Source: Kordia zhangzhouensis (GTDB taxonomy: Bacteria > Bacteroidota > Bacteroidia > Flavobacteriales > Flavobacteriaceae). From it: a stretch of 64,000 nt of DNA. The stretch's first letter is position 1. Each line of letters opens with the position of its first letter. The notes beneath the pieces were generated by a model that saw nothing but the letters and a program-made list of their open reading frames with translations, did not search any database and was not told the DNA's origin. Below, one piece after another: positions 56,637 through 64,000 of this stretch. A program made the position numbers and the translations under genes. Where the stretch lies: assembly GCF_001005305.1 (NCBI RefSeq), contig NZ_LBMH01000010.1, forward strand, positions 55,650 through 119,649, written 5' to 3'.

Positions 56637-58307
56637 ATGAGTAAATTACTAGAGATTAAAAATTTACGTGTTTCTTTTAAAGGAAATGAAGTCATCCATG
56701 GAGTTTCATATACATTACAACAAAATGAAATTCTAGGAATTGTTGGCGAGTCGGGAAGTGGAAAATCTGTATCTTCTCTTGCCGTATTGGGTTTATTGCC
56801 TAAAAAAAATGTAAAAATCTCAGGCGAAATACTATATGAAGGAAAAAATCTAGCCTCTCTTTCTAATAAAGCTTTTCAGCACTTGCGTGGAAATGAAATA
56901 TCGATGATTTTCCAAGAACCAATGAGCTCACTCAATCCTTCAATGACGTGTGGAAAACAGGTAGAAGAAGTTCTTTTACAACATAAAATATGTTCAAAAA
57001 AAGAAGTCAAAACAACTGTTTTATCCTTATTCGAAAAAGTAAAACTCCCTAGAGTTTCGCAAATGTACCGTTCGTATCCTCATCAATTGAGTGGTGGGCA
57101 AAAACAACGCATAATGATTGCGATGGCTATTGCCTGCAAACCCAAACTCCTTATTGCAGATGAACCTACAACAGCCTTGGATGTAACTGTTCAAAAAGAA
57201 ATCATCCATTTATTAAAACACTTGCAGCAAGAAACTCAAATGGGTATTATTTTTATATCGCATGATTTATCACTTGTAAGTGAAATAGCTGATAAAATAG
57301 TCGTTATGTATCAAGGAAATATTGTAGAAAAAGGAAACACAACTACAATTTTTCATACACCACAACATACGTATACCAAAGCACTATTGCAATCTAAACC
57401 TTCTTTAGAAGTTCGGTTGAAAAAACTACCTACAATTCAAGATGCTTTAAACGGAACTATTTCTACTGAGGTTGTTTCTGCAGATGAGCGTGCAAAACGC
57501 CATGCCAAACTATATGAAAAACCTCCTTTACTCGAAGTGCGAAATGTATCAAAGTCATTTTACAGCAAAGCAGGTATTTTTGGAAAATCTACAGAAGTGA
57601 AAGCTGTAAACAATGTGAGTTTTTCTTTATATGAAGGAGAAACTTTAGGGCTAGTTGGTGAATCTGGCTGTGGAAAATCTACTTTAGGAAATACTATTTT
57701 ACAACTTCACAAAGCTTCTGAAGGGCAAATTTTATATAAAGGTGTTGATATTACCAAATTAGCAACAGATCAGATTAGAAATTTACGCAAAGAAATCCAG
57801 ATTATCTTTCAAGATCCGTTTGCCTCACTTAATCCACGTATTCCTATTGGTGCTGCAATTTTAGAACCTATGAAAGTACATGGATTATATGCAACCAATT
57901 CTGAGCGGAAAGAAAAAGTATTAGAATTATTGGAACGCGTTGGTTTGGATGCTTCACATTATGGAAAATATCCACACGAGTTTTCAGGAGGCCAACGGCA
58001 ACGAGTTGGTATTGCACGAACCATTGCACTTCAACCTAAGCTTATTATTTGTGACGAATCGGTTTCTGCATTAGATATATCTGTGCAAGCGCAAGTGTTA
58101 AATTTACTAAATGAGCTTAAAGATAATTTTGGTTTTACCTACATTTTTATTTCACACGATTTAGCGGTGGTGAAGTATATTTCAGATCAATTGTTGGTCA
58201 TGAATGCTGGACAAATGGAAGAACTAGGAGAAGCTGATGCTATATATGCGCATCCTAAATCATCTTACACTCAAAAATTAATTGATGCGATTCCGAAGGG
58301 AATCTAA
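56637..58307 (+). CDS. ABC transporter with two ATP-binding domains (oligopeptide type)
   Basis: A 556-residue cytosolic protein with two fused ATPase domains of the dipeptide/oligopeptide (DppD-DppF, YejF-like) class. First domain: Walker [11 protein letters not shown], signature LSGGQKQR, Walker [13 protein letters not shown]. Second domain: Walker [12 protein letters not shown], signature [10 protein letters not shown], Walker [13 protein letters not shown]. The Asp-Glu catalytic residues are present in both. No permease or binding-protein genes lie next to it, so its membrane partner is elsewhere. Given the peptide-degrading enzymes in the window, oligopeptide uptake is a plausible role but unproven. 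Confidence 0.92.
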   Translation: MSKLLEIKNLRVSFKGNEVIHGVSYTLQQNEILGIVGESGSGKSVSSLAVLGLLPKKNVKISGEILYEGKNLASLSNKAFQHLRGNEISMIFQEPMSSLNPSMTCGKQVEEVLLQHKICSKKEVKTTVLSLFEKVKLPRVSQMYRSYPHQLSGGQKQRIMIAMAIACKPKLLIADEPTTALDVTVQKEIIHLLKHLQQETQMGIIFISHDLSLVSEIADKIVVMYQGNIVEKGNTTTIFHTPQHTYTKALLQSKPSLEVRLKKLPTIQDALNGTISTEVVSADERAKRHAKLYEKPPLLEVRNVSKSFYSKAGIFGKSTEVKAVNNVSFSLYEGETLGLVGESGCGKSTLGNTILQLHKASEGQILYKGVDITKLATDQIRNLRKEIQIIFQDPFASLNPRIPIGAAILEPMKVHGLYATNSERKEKVLELLERVGLDASHYGKYPHEFSGGQRQRVGIARTIALQPKLIICDESVSALDISVQAQVLNLLNELKDNFGFTYIFISHDLAVVKYISDQLLVMNAGQMEELGEADAIYAHPKSSYTQKLIDAIPKGI

Positions 58308-58416
58308 TTTTACCTTTTTCTATTATAGCAATTCAAAACTGCTTTTCGGAAATTCAATCTTCTATATCACTCTTGCATTACTTAACTTGAGGATATAAAT
58401 AGTAAAACGTTATATC

Positions 58417-58608
58417 ATGAAAAAACAAACATTGAAAAATTTATCGTTACATAAAAAAACAATTTCTAGTTTAAAGATGTTACAAAACATAAACGGAGGG
58501 GAAGATTCTTTTTGGCCAGAAACCGTAAAGTTTTGTCCTATTCCTCCAAAACCCGAACCTCTGCCTCCCACTAAATTCCCAGGAGACGTATGTGATGTGA
58601 ATGGTTAG
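58417..58608 (+). CDS. GG-leader Pro-rich peptide precursor
   Basis: A 63-residue peptide with the leader LKNLSLHKKTISSLKMLQ and Gly-Gly at 27-28. The 35-residue core is proline-rich (FCPIPPKPEPLPPTKFP) with only two cysteines (40 and 59). This differs from the other cores and does not look like a typical multi-ring lanthipeptide. The methyltransferase gene follows after 102 bases, with a terminator between. The leader similarity places it with the other GG precursors. The two cysteines could form a single disulfide or thioether link. Confidence 0.65.
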   Translation: MKKQTLKNLSLHKKTISSLKMLQNINGGEDSFWPETVKFCPIPPKPEPLPPTKFPGDVCDVNG

Positions 58609-58635
58609 TACATAATTTAGTATACAACCTTTTTT

Positions 58636-58676
58636 AAAAGAACTGAAGAAACAAATTCTTCAGTTCTTTTTCTTTT
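58636..58676 (+). terminator. Terminator after Pro-rich GG-leader peptide
   Basis: A perfect 15-bp stem, AAAAGAACTGAAGAA (58636-58650) with TTCTTCAGTTCTTTT (58656-58670), loop of five, then T-rich sequence. It separates the peptide gene from the methyltransferase gene. Confidence 0.92.
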
Positions 58677-58710
58677 CTGCTGTATTTGAAAATTCCTTAT
58701 ATTTAGTAAT

Positions 58711-60270
58711 ATGAGCTTGACCAGAGAACAAAAGCGCGCCTTTCGATCCTTATTATTTAAACATCAAGATGGAATTGCTATTACGGCTTCAATTTCTGTA
58801 CTGGAAAAATATGGCGTTTTTGATTATTTGGCGCGTGCAACGTCTACTACTCTAGGAAAGATTATTGAAAATTTTCCACCGTTTCACGCAGGATATTTAA
58901 ATATTTCTCTTCGTAGTTTAGCATCACAAGGCATTTTAAAGTATACCGTCACAAATGATGAAGTACGTATTGAAATCACTCCTAAGTTTCAAGATTTTCA
59001 GCAACACATAGTGCATTATATACATTTTAATCGTCTTTTTGACTACTATTACAACTTGTTACAAGCGTCTTTTCAGTTTCCATTACCCAAAATAGATACT
59101 TTAATTGAGTATGCAGAATACTGGTTTACAACCAAAGAGAAATTGAAAAATGACTTGTATTTTCAACAAGAAGTTTCTTCTCATTTGGAAGGCGTTTTAG
59201 TAGCGCCTTTGTTGGTGTATTTGGGATATCATGCTGATTTAAAAAATGTAACGTCTACAACTTTTTTGGAAGATATATCACTTCAAAAAGTGTTACAATT
59301 ATTGGAACTTCATGATGGTAATAATTTTACGGCAAAAGGAGTGTTTTTAATTACTAAGAGCTATGCGTATGGCGTAACTACCTCATATATACCCATTATG
59401 CGTCATACTGAAACCTATTTGACAGGTGATTTTTTACCCTTTTTCCAACAGGATTCTTTAGGAAATGAACAACACGTATTTCGCGGTATTAATGTGTGGG
59501 GAAGCGGCGGCTCACATGCTACATATTTCAATAAGTTTGATGCTGTTTTAATTGATATTTTTAATAAGCCTCTCGCAAAACAACCCAAAGGAATTATTGA
59601 TGTTGGCTGTGGGAATGGTGCGTTATTGGAGCATATTTTTGATTTGATATGGAATCATACCACGCGAAGAAATGATTTAGAAACGAATCAATTGATTTTG
59701 ATTGGAGCCGATTATAACAAAGAAGCTCTACTGAGTACCAAACGGAATTTGGAAAAGGCCAATGTGTGGGCAGAAGTTGTATGGGGCGACATTGGAAATC
59801 CTGCTGAGATTGACAAAAAACTGCAAAAGTTATACAATGTCAAACTGGAAGACCTTCTTAACGTTCGCTCATTTTTAGATCATAATCGTCCCTTTAACAA
59901 ACCAAAAGAAGTATACAAAGGAAAATTGCTCTCTTCTGGCGCTTTTGCACATCGAGGAAAACAATTACATACTATTGATGTTGCACAAAGTTTAATAGAG
60001 CATTTTCAAAAATGGAAGCCTTACATTCAAAAACATGGTTTGCTTTTTATTGAGCTGCATACCGTTGCTCCAGAAATTGTAGCTGCCAACTTAGGAAAAA
60101 CACCATGTACGGCTTATGATGTTACGCATGGTTTTTCTGATCAATACATTGTAGAGTTGGCTATTTTCTTAGAAGCCATTCATCTTGCCGGTATTACTAT
60201 TGATTCTACACACTCGTATCACTTTCCTAGCGATGAAATTCCGACCATTAGTATTCATTTAATTCGATAA
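58711..60270 (+). CDS. Class I SAM-dependent methyltransferase
   Basis: A 519-residue enzyme. The N-terminal 110 residues look like a winged-helix dimerisation domain (ITASISVLEKYGVFDYL). The SAM-binding motif I is IIDVGCGNG (295-303), with the acidic post-motif LILIGADYN (near 329-336) and VVWGDIGNP (356-363). An invariant-looking NVWGSGGSHATYF precedes motif I. From memory it resembles polyketide-associated AprA MT2-like methyltransferases, but this was not verified. Substrate unknown. It is flanked on both sides by GG-leader peptide genes, and a role in modifying them is speculative. Confidence 0.75.
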   Translation: MSLTREQKRAFRSLLFKHQDGIAITASISVLEKYGVFDYLARATSTTLGKIIENFPPFHAGYLNISLRSLASQGILKYTVTNDEVRIEITPKFQDFQQHIVHYIHFNRLFDYYYNLLQASFQFPLPKIDTLIEYAEYWFTTKEKLKNDLYFQQEVSSHLEGVLVAPLLVYLGYHADLKNVTSTTFLEDISLQKVLQLLELHDGNNFTAKGVFLITKSYAYGVTTSYIPIMRHTETYLTGDFLPFFQQDSLGNEQHVFRGINVWGSGGSHATYFNKFDAVLIDIFNKPLAKQPKGIIDVGCGNGALLEHIFDLIWNHTTRRNDLETNQLILIGADYNKEALLSTKRNLEKANVWAEVVWGDIGNPAEIDKKLQKLYNVKLEDLLNVRSFLDHNRPFNKPKEVYKGKLLSSGAFAHRGKQLHTIDVAQSLIEHFQKWKPYIQKHGLLFIELHTVAPEIVAANLGKTPCTAYDVTHGFSDQYIVELAIFLEAIHLAGITIDSTHSYHFPSDEIPTISIHLIR

Positions 60271-60371
60271 CAATTAATAGTACATTTTTAATAAACTTTG
60301 TTGAGACTCTTTGGGTATCTAAAATAGTTTTATTTACTTAGTAGAATCATTAACATTTTAAATTTTTTATT

Positions 60372-60545
60372 ATGAAAAAAAAGAGTCTTAAAACACTAAA
60401 TCTTAACAAAAAATCTGTTTCTAATTTTTCTTCTAAAGATATCTCTGGTGGAAAAATGGCTTCCGATTGCACTTCACAACTTACATGTTTTCAAACAACT
60501 TGTTTAACGGACTTTTTAACCATAACTTTTACAACTCCTTCTTAG
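60372..60545 (+). CDS. GG-leader Cys/Thr-rich peptide precursor
   Basis: A 57-residue peptide with leader SLKTLNLNKKSVSNFSSKDISGG (Gly-Gly at 26-27) and a 30-residue core with cysteines at 33, 39 and 44 and many Ser/Thr residues (SDCTSQLTCFQTTCLTDF). The cysteines are five to six apart, each preceded by Ser or Thr, a composition expected for lanthionine formation. It has its own terminator and lies 101 bases after the methyltransferase gene. The next genes are convergent subtilisin-like proteases. No LanB or LanC is nearby. Confidence 0.7.
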   Translation: MKKKSLKTLNLNKKSVSNFSSKDISGGKMASDCTSQLTCFQTTCLTDFLTITFTTPS

Positions 60546-60562
60546 GAATTTTTATAGAAAAT

Positions 60563-60590
60563 AAAAAGAGAGCCAAGGCTCTCTTTTTTT
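60563..60590 (+). terminator. Terminator after Cys/Thr-rich GG-leader peptide
   Basis: AAAAAGAGAGCC (60563-60574) pairs with GGCTCTCTTTTT (60577-60588); the innermost pairs must open to form a loop. Followed by T run. Confidence 0.8.
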
Positions 60591-60689
60591 ATAATTGAAA
60601 GGAATCTTTTTTCGTATTCTTATATAACTATCTTCTCATATGCTTTTGTATATCTTGACACCCTGTTTAAGGTAAAAAATATTTACTAT

Positions 60690-62384
60690 CTAGTTCGTTC
60701 TTTTCTTTCGCTTCTTTTTCTTTGAAACCTCTTCCGCCATCAGCAAGGCGTTGTAAGCATTAACTATTTTGCCTGATTTGGACATCAATTGAAAAGGAAT
60801 TCTTTCTTCTGGTTGTTTTTCTCCATAAGGATAAGGTTTTATTACGTTTACATCAAAAGAAATTCCTGATTTTAAAATAATCTCTTTAACTTCAATTGAA
60901 GACAAATTTGGATAATATGATCGAATTAAAGCCGCAATACCTGTTACAATCGCAGATGCAAAGGAAGTACCTGAAGAATTATGCCACCCGTCGCGAGTTA
61001 AACAATGAATTTTATGTCCAGGCGCAAAAACATCAACATTCTTTACACTGTAATTTGAAGACAACCACACTAATGTAGAGTCAGCCTTGTACGAGCTTGC
61101 CCCAACTTTTATAAAATTATCTACATATTCGCCCTTGTCATCGTAATCATCTGGAAAATCAAACTCTGTATCTAAATTATAACTTTTATTACCCGCAGAA
61201 GAAACAACAAGTACATCTTTACTTTGTGCATATAACAAAGCTTCTTTTATCCATTCTGGATGTGTTGAGAATTCTTTTCCAATACTCATGTTAATGATTT
61301 TTGCTCCATTATCTACTGCGTAACGAATGGCTAGTGTGATATCCTTATCGTGTTCATTACCAAAAGGAGCCACGCCTAGAAACATTACCTTTACAGTGTT
61401 TGTAACTCCATCTATTCCTAAATTATTATTACGAGTAGCTGCCAAGATTGACACTACCTTTGTACCATGATTACCTTTTTTAGTTCCTTGTATATTATTA
61501 TTTCCATAATCTCTATCACTAAGATTATCTATATTGTCTCTTTGATTTTTTCTGTCGTTATAATTAAAATTTAATATTGTAGCTAGTTTTTTTTTCTCCT
61601 CTTTTATTCCATTATTTGTCCATTCTACATCTATACCATTCTTCAAATAATATTTCATGTAGCTTACCCTTACTTTCAATACTGAGTCACTAATCTCTGT
61701 AGCTAACGAATCTAACTGTGATATCGTGTAATTTTTAGTAGGGAAATATTTTTTCAATAAAGAATCTGCTTCTATAAACTTATACTTTATACGTCTATAA
61801 GTTTCAATATCATTCATCACATATTCTTTTTCTTTTTCATATGTTCTAATAGCTCGTTTATACTCTTTAAATCGTTTCTTTAAATTCTTAGGTATACTTT
61901 CTAATGTTTTATTTATAAATTCTTTTTCATCTCTTTCTATAACTCTAATAAATTCATATTTAGAGTATTGAATATCCCCTCCTATCATTGTTTGTAAAAA
62001 ATTCCAACCGTGCATATCGTCTATATAACCGTTGTTGTCATCGTCTAATCCATTATTAGGAACTTCATCCGTATTTGTCCATATCTGATTTTTTAAATCA
62101 GGGTGATCAATATCAAGTTCAGTATCAATTACGGCTATGACAATAGTATCACACTTTTTATCTTTTAGAAGCTTTTTATATGTTTTATCTAAACTTATTC
62201 CTGGTATAGTATCATTAAAAATATTCTTGAAATGCCAGTGTTGTATTTCATTTTTAGTAAGTGGTTGTTTTTTTGCATGCGTAATGGTAATTGACTCAGA
62301 ATAGTTATTTCCTATTTGTACTGTTACACAGGCAGAAATAAGACAACAAATCGAAAACCATACTATATGTTGAATAGATTTCAA
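60690..62384 (-). CDS. S8 subtilisin-like lipoprotein with large Asp-His insert and basic tail
   Basis: A 564-residue protease. The signal sequence ends SICCLISAC, giving a lipidation site at Cys19. The catalytic triad is Asp87 (VIAVIDTELD), His306 (GNHGTKVV) and Ser474 (SSGTSFASAI), with oxyanion Asn399 (SSAGNKS). Between Asp and His lie 219 residues instead of the usual few dozen. The insert (about 131-300) is charged and helical. The protein ends in a Lys/Arg-rich tail (EEVSKKKKRKKRTN) that is identical in the neighbouring paralogue. There is no T9SS domain. It is probably periplasmic and membrane-anchored. Substrate unknown. Confidence 0.85.
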   Translation of the reverse strand: MKSIQHIVWFSICCLISACVTVQIGNNYSESITITHAKKQPLTKNEIQHWHFKNIFNDTIPGISLDKTYKKLLKDKKCDTIVIAVIDTELDIDHPDLKNQIWTNTDEVPNNGLDDDNNGYIDDMHGWNFLQTMIGGDIQYSKYEFIRVIERDEKEFINKTLESIPKNLKKRFKEYKRAIRTYEKEKEYVMNDIETYRRIKYKFIEADSLLKKYFPTKNYTISQLDSLATEISDSVLKVRVSYMKYYLKNGIDVEWTNNGIKEEKKKLATILNFNYNDRKNQRDNIDNLSDRDYGNNNIQGTKKGNHGTKVVSILAATRNNNLGIDGVTNTVKVMFLGVAPFGNEHDKDITLAIRYAVDNGAKIINMSIGKEFSTHPEWIKEALLYAQSKDVLVVSSAGNKSYNLDTEFDFPDDYDDKGEYVDNFIKVGASSYKADSTLVWLSSNYSVKNVDVFAPGHKIHCLTRDGWHNSSGTSFASAIVTGIAALIRSYYPNLSSIEVKEIILKSGISFDVNVIKPYPYGEKQPEERIPFQLMSKSGKIVNAYNALLMAEEVSKKKKRKKRTN

Positions 62385-62460
62385 GTCTAAATTTTTATAC
62401 TAAGATAAGTTTCTCTTTAAGTTAATAAAAAGCTCTTTCGCTTTTTCTATTACTTAATAA

Positions 62461-64000
62461 TTAGTTAGTTCTTTTCTTCCGCTTCTTTTTCTTTGAAACC
62501 TCTTCCGCAAGCAACAAAGCGTTGTAGGCATTGACTATTTTGCCGGATTTGGATAGCGAACTAAAGGGAACAAGTTCTTTTTCATTACTAGCAGAGGGTT
62601 TCTTAACCATAATGTCGAAAGAAACACCCGATTCCATAATAATTTGTTTCACTTCTGCGGCGGTTAGGTTGGGATAGTAAGAAAAAATCAAAGCTGCAAT
62701 ACCTGACGTTATAGAAGCAGACATTGAAGTGCCCCTTTCGTACGTATATATATTGAAAGGGAGCAGTGTTGCTATCTTTTCTCCTGGAGCAAATATGTCA
62801 ACATCTTTTTTTCCGTAATTTGAAAAATTACAGACTAAGCTATCATTAACACTGAACGATGATGATCCGATCAATAAAAAATTTCTTGAAACTTCTTGAC
62901 CATTATTAACGTTATCGTTCGGATAATAGTCATTCACAACATCCAAATCCATACTATTGTTACCTGCAGATGAAACTATCAAAACATCGTGTTCATCCGC
63001 ATATTTTAAGGCATCAAAAACCCATTCTTTGTGTAAAGACAATCTTTTACCAAAACTCAAATTAATTACTTTTGCTCCATTGTCTACTGCATAGCGAATA
63101 GCTAAGGCGATATCTTTGTCATGTTCATCTCCGTAACCCGAAATACTTATAGGCATAATTCGATTAGATGAAGATATACCTCTGATTGTGTCATTTTTAG
63201 AATCATAATTTATCATAGGCGCAACAACATTGGTTCCGTGTGTCAGAATATCCAAGCTATGACTTACATTATTGTTACCGTAGAATCTATCAGATAAATC
63301 ATTTGGATTATCCCTTTTCTTCTCCCTCTCATCATATTCAGTATTCAACAACACTTTTATATGATTTGAGTAAATGATGTAACTTATGTCTATGACTTCT
63401 TCAGATGTAAATTGACTAAATGTATTGTAGTTAAAAATAGCATCCTGTAAAGGTTTGTCTTCTGAATGCATATTCTTTAAACTATCTAATTTGCTTTTGG
63501 AAAAGTCATTTTTTAAGTATGGAGACAATTGATCTTTTGCTTTGTAGTAAGCTTTATAAATCATTGTATAATATTGTTCAGCTTGCTTTGATTTTGCTAA
63601 CCTATCTGAATAATATTCTTTTGCCTTCTGATACGATTCGTATGTATCTTTTTCATTTTCCTCTATCTCTTCCGAACTTTTGTTTTTAAACAAAGAATCA
63701 AATTTTCTTATGATTCTTGTATATTCCATGTGCATGAAAGAAATATTCTCACCCTGTGAATTTCCTTGAAAATTCCATCCATGAATATCGTCTACATATC
63801 CATTAGCATCATCATCAATATTGTTATTTGGAATTTCTCCTTTATTTACCCAAATATAATCTTTCACATATTCATGGTCTTTATCGATTGGAGAATCTAT
63901 TATAGCTATAACTGTATGAGTAGCTTTTCTATTATTTAATAATTCTCTCTGAGCTTTTTCAAGACTAATACCAGGAATAGAATCTTCAAAAATGTCTTTG
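62461..64000 (-). CDS. S8 subtilisin-like protease, paralogue, 5' end beyond window
   Basis: The visible 512 residues continue in frame to the window edge, so the true start and any signal peptide lie outside. A GTG at 63867 is internal, because upstream codons encode conserved sequence, including IPGISLEKA and the catalytic Asp block VIAIIDSPID. His is in LTHGTNVV, oxyanion Asn in SSAGNNS and Ser in RGTSMSASIT. It shares the large Asp-His insert and the identical basic tail with the next gene downstream, which starts 76 bases after this stop. The pair is a tandem duplication with fast-diverging inserts. Confidence 0.85.
   Translation of the reverse strand, partial: KDIFEDSIPGISLEKAQRELLNNRKATHTVIAIIDSPIDKDHEYVKDYIWVNKGEIPNNNIDDDANGYVDDIHGWNFQGNSQGENISFMHMEYTRIIRKFDSLFKNKSSEEIEENEKDTYESYQKAKEYYSDRLAKSKQAEQYYTMIYKAYYKAKDQLSPYLKNDFSKSKLDSLKNMHSEDKPLQDAIFNYNTFSQFTSEEVIDISYIIYSNHIKVLLNTEYDEREKKRDNPNDLSDRFYGNNNVSHSLDILTHGTNVVAPMINYDSKNDTIRGISSSNRIMPISISGYGDEHDKDIALAIRYAVDNGAKVINLSFGKRLSLHKEWVFDALKYADEHDVLIVSSAGNNSMDLDVVNDYYPNDNVNNGQEVSRNFLLIGSSSFSVNDSLVCNFSNYGKKDVDIFAPGEKIATLLPFNIYTYERGTSMSASITSGIAALIFSYYPNLTAAEVKQIIMESGVSFDIMVKKPSASNEKELVPFSSLSKSGKIVNAYNALLLAEEVSKKKKRKKRTN

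Noticed and set aside
63867..63867. GTG at 63867 as true start of the last protease
   Set aside because: In-frame codons upstream encode the conserved catalytic Asp block and match the paralogue, so the gene extends beyond the window.

Overview
The window is low-GC DNA from a marine-type member of the Bacteroidota, most likely a Flavobacteriaceae species close to Kordia (genus inferred from overall gene style, not verified). Evidence for the phylum: two secreted proteases with C-terminal type IX secretion (T9SS) sorting domains, an S46 dipeptidyl-peptidase, AraC/TPR hybrid regulators, many TAnnTTTG promoter boxes placed just upstream of starts, and AT-rich intergenic DNA. No rRNA, tRNA, CRISPR array, prophage or insertion sequence was seen. 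No gene-free stretch exceeds 300 bases.

Layout. 0-10 kb: housekeeping genes (DUF3109, MarC, FAD oxidoreductase, S41 protease, dCMP deaminase, HupE/UreJ, TerB/DnaJ, bacilliredoxin, acyltransferase, HD hydrolase, AraC regulator), with one Cys-rich GG-leader peptide at 4401-4592. 10-25 kb: radical SAM protein, S46 peptidase, an unrecognised lipoprotein, an operon reading VPS10/BNR protein - HemJ - histidine kinase - enoyl-CoA hydratase, and a large T9SS reprolysin-like metalloprotease. 25-43.5 kb: a heme biosynthesis region holding hemH, an AraC regulator divergent from hemA, a hemC-hemD fusion, hemE, hemF and hemB, interleaved with a beta-barrel protein, an EI24-like membrane protein, a thioesterase and an overlapping AAA+/TPR gene pair. 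With HemJ at 17.6 kb this gives every step from glutamyl-tRNA to protoheme by the protoporphyrin route except GSA aminomutase (hemL), which is not in the window. 43.5-64 kb: DinB-like protein, CNNM/CBS protein, Ogt, a TPR-AraC membrane regulator followed by three GG-leader peptides, a thioesterase-like protein, an exonuclease, a GT2/membrane glycosyltransferase pair (the latter ending in MORN repeats), a large T9SS subtilase, a double-ATPase ABC protein, a methyltransferase flanked by two more GG-leader peptides, and two tandem subtilisin-like proteases, the last cut by the window edge.

The most unusual content is a set of seven small genes, four of them under 60 codons, whose N-termini share a K-L-x-L-x-K-x-x-[IV]-S-x-L leader ending in Gly-Gly. 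This matches the leader type of Bacteroidota lanthipeptide-like/GG natural-product precursors. Most cores are Cys/Ser/Thr-rich. One (48136-48342) has five cysteines spaced exactly seven residues apart, with Ser/Thr two residues after each. No LanB, LanC or C39 transporter gene is present, so these are orphan precursors here. Three sit directly behind the TPR-AraC regulator, and two of those three are preceded by copies of the same 19-bp palindromic element.
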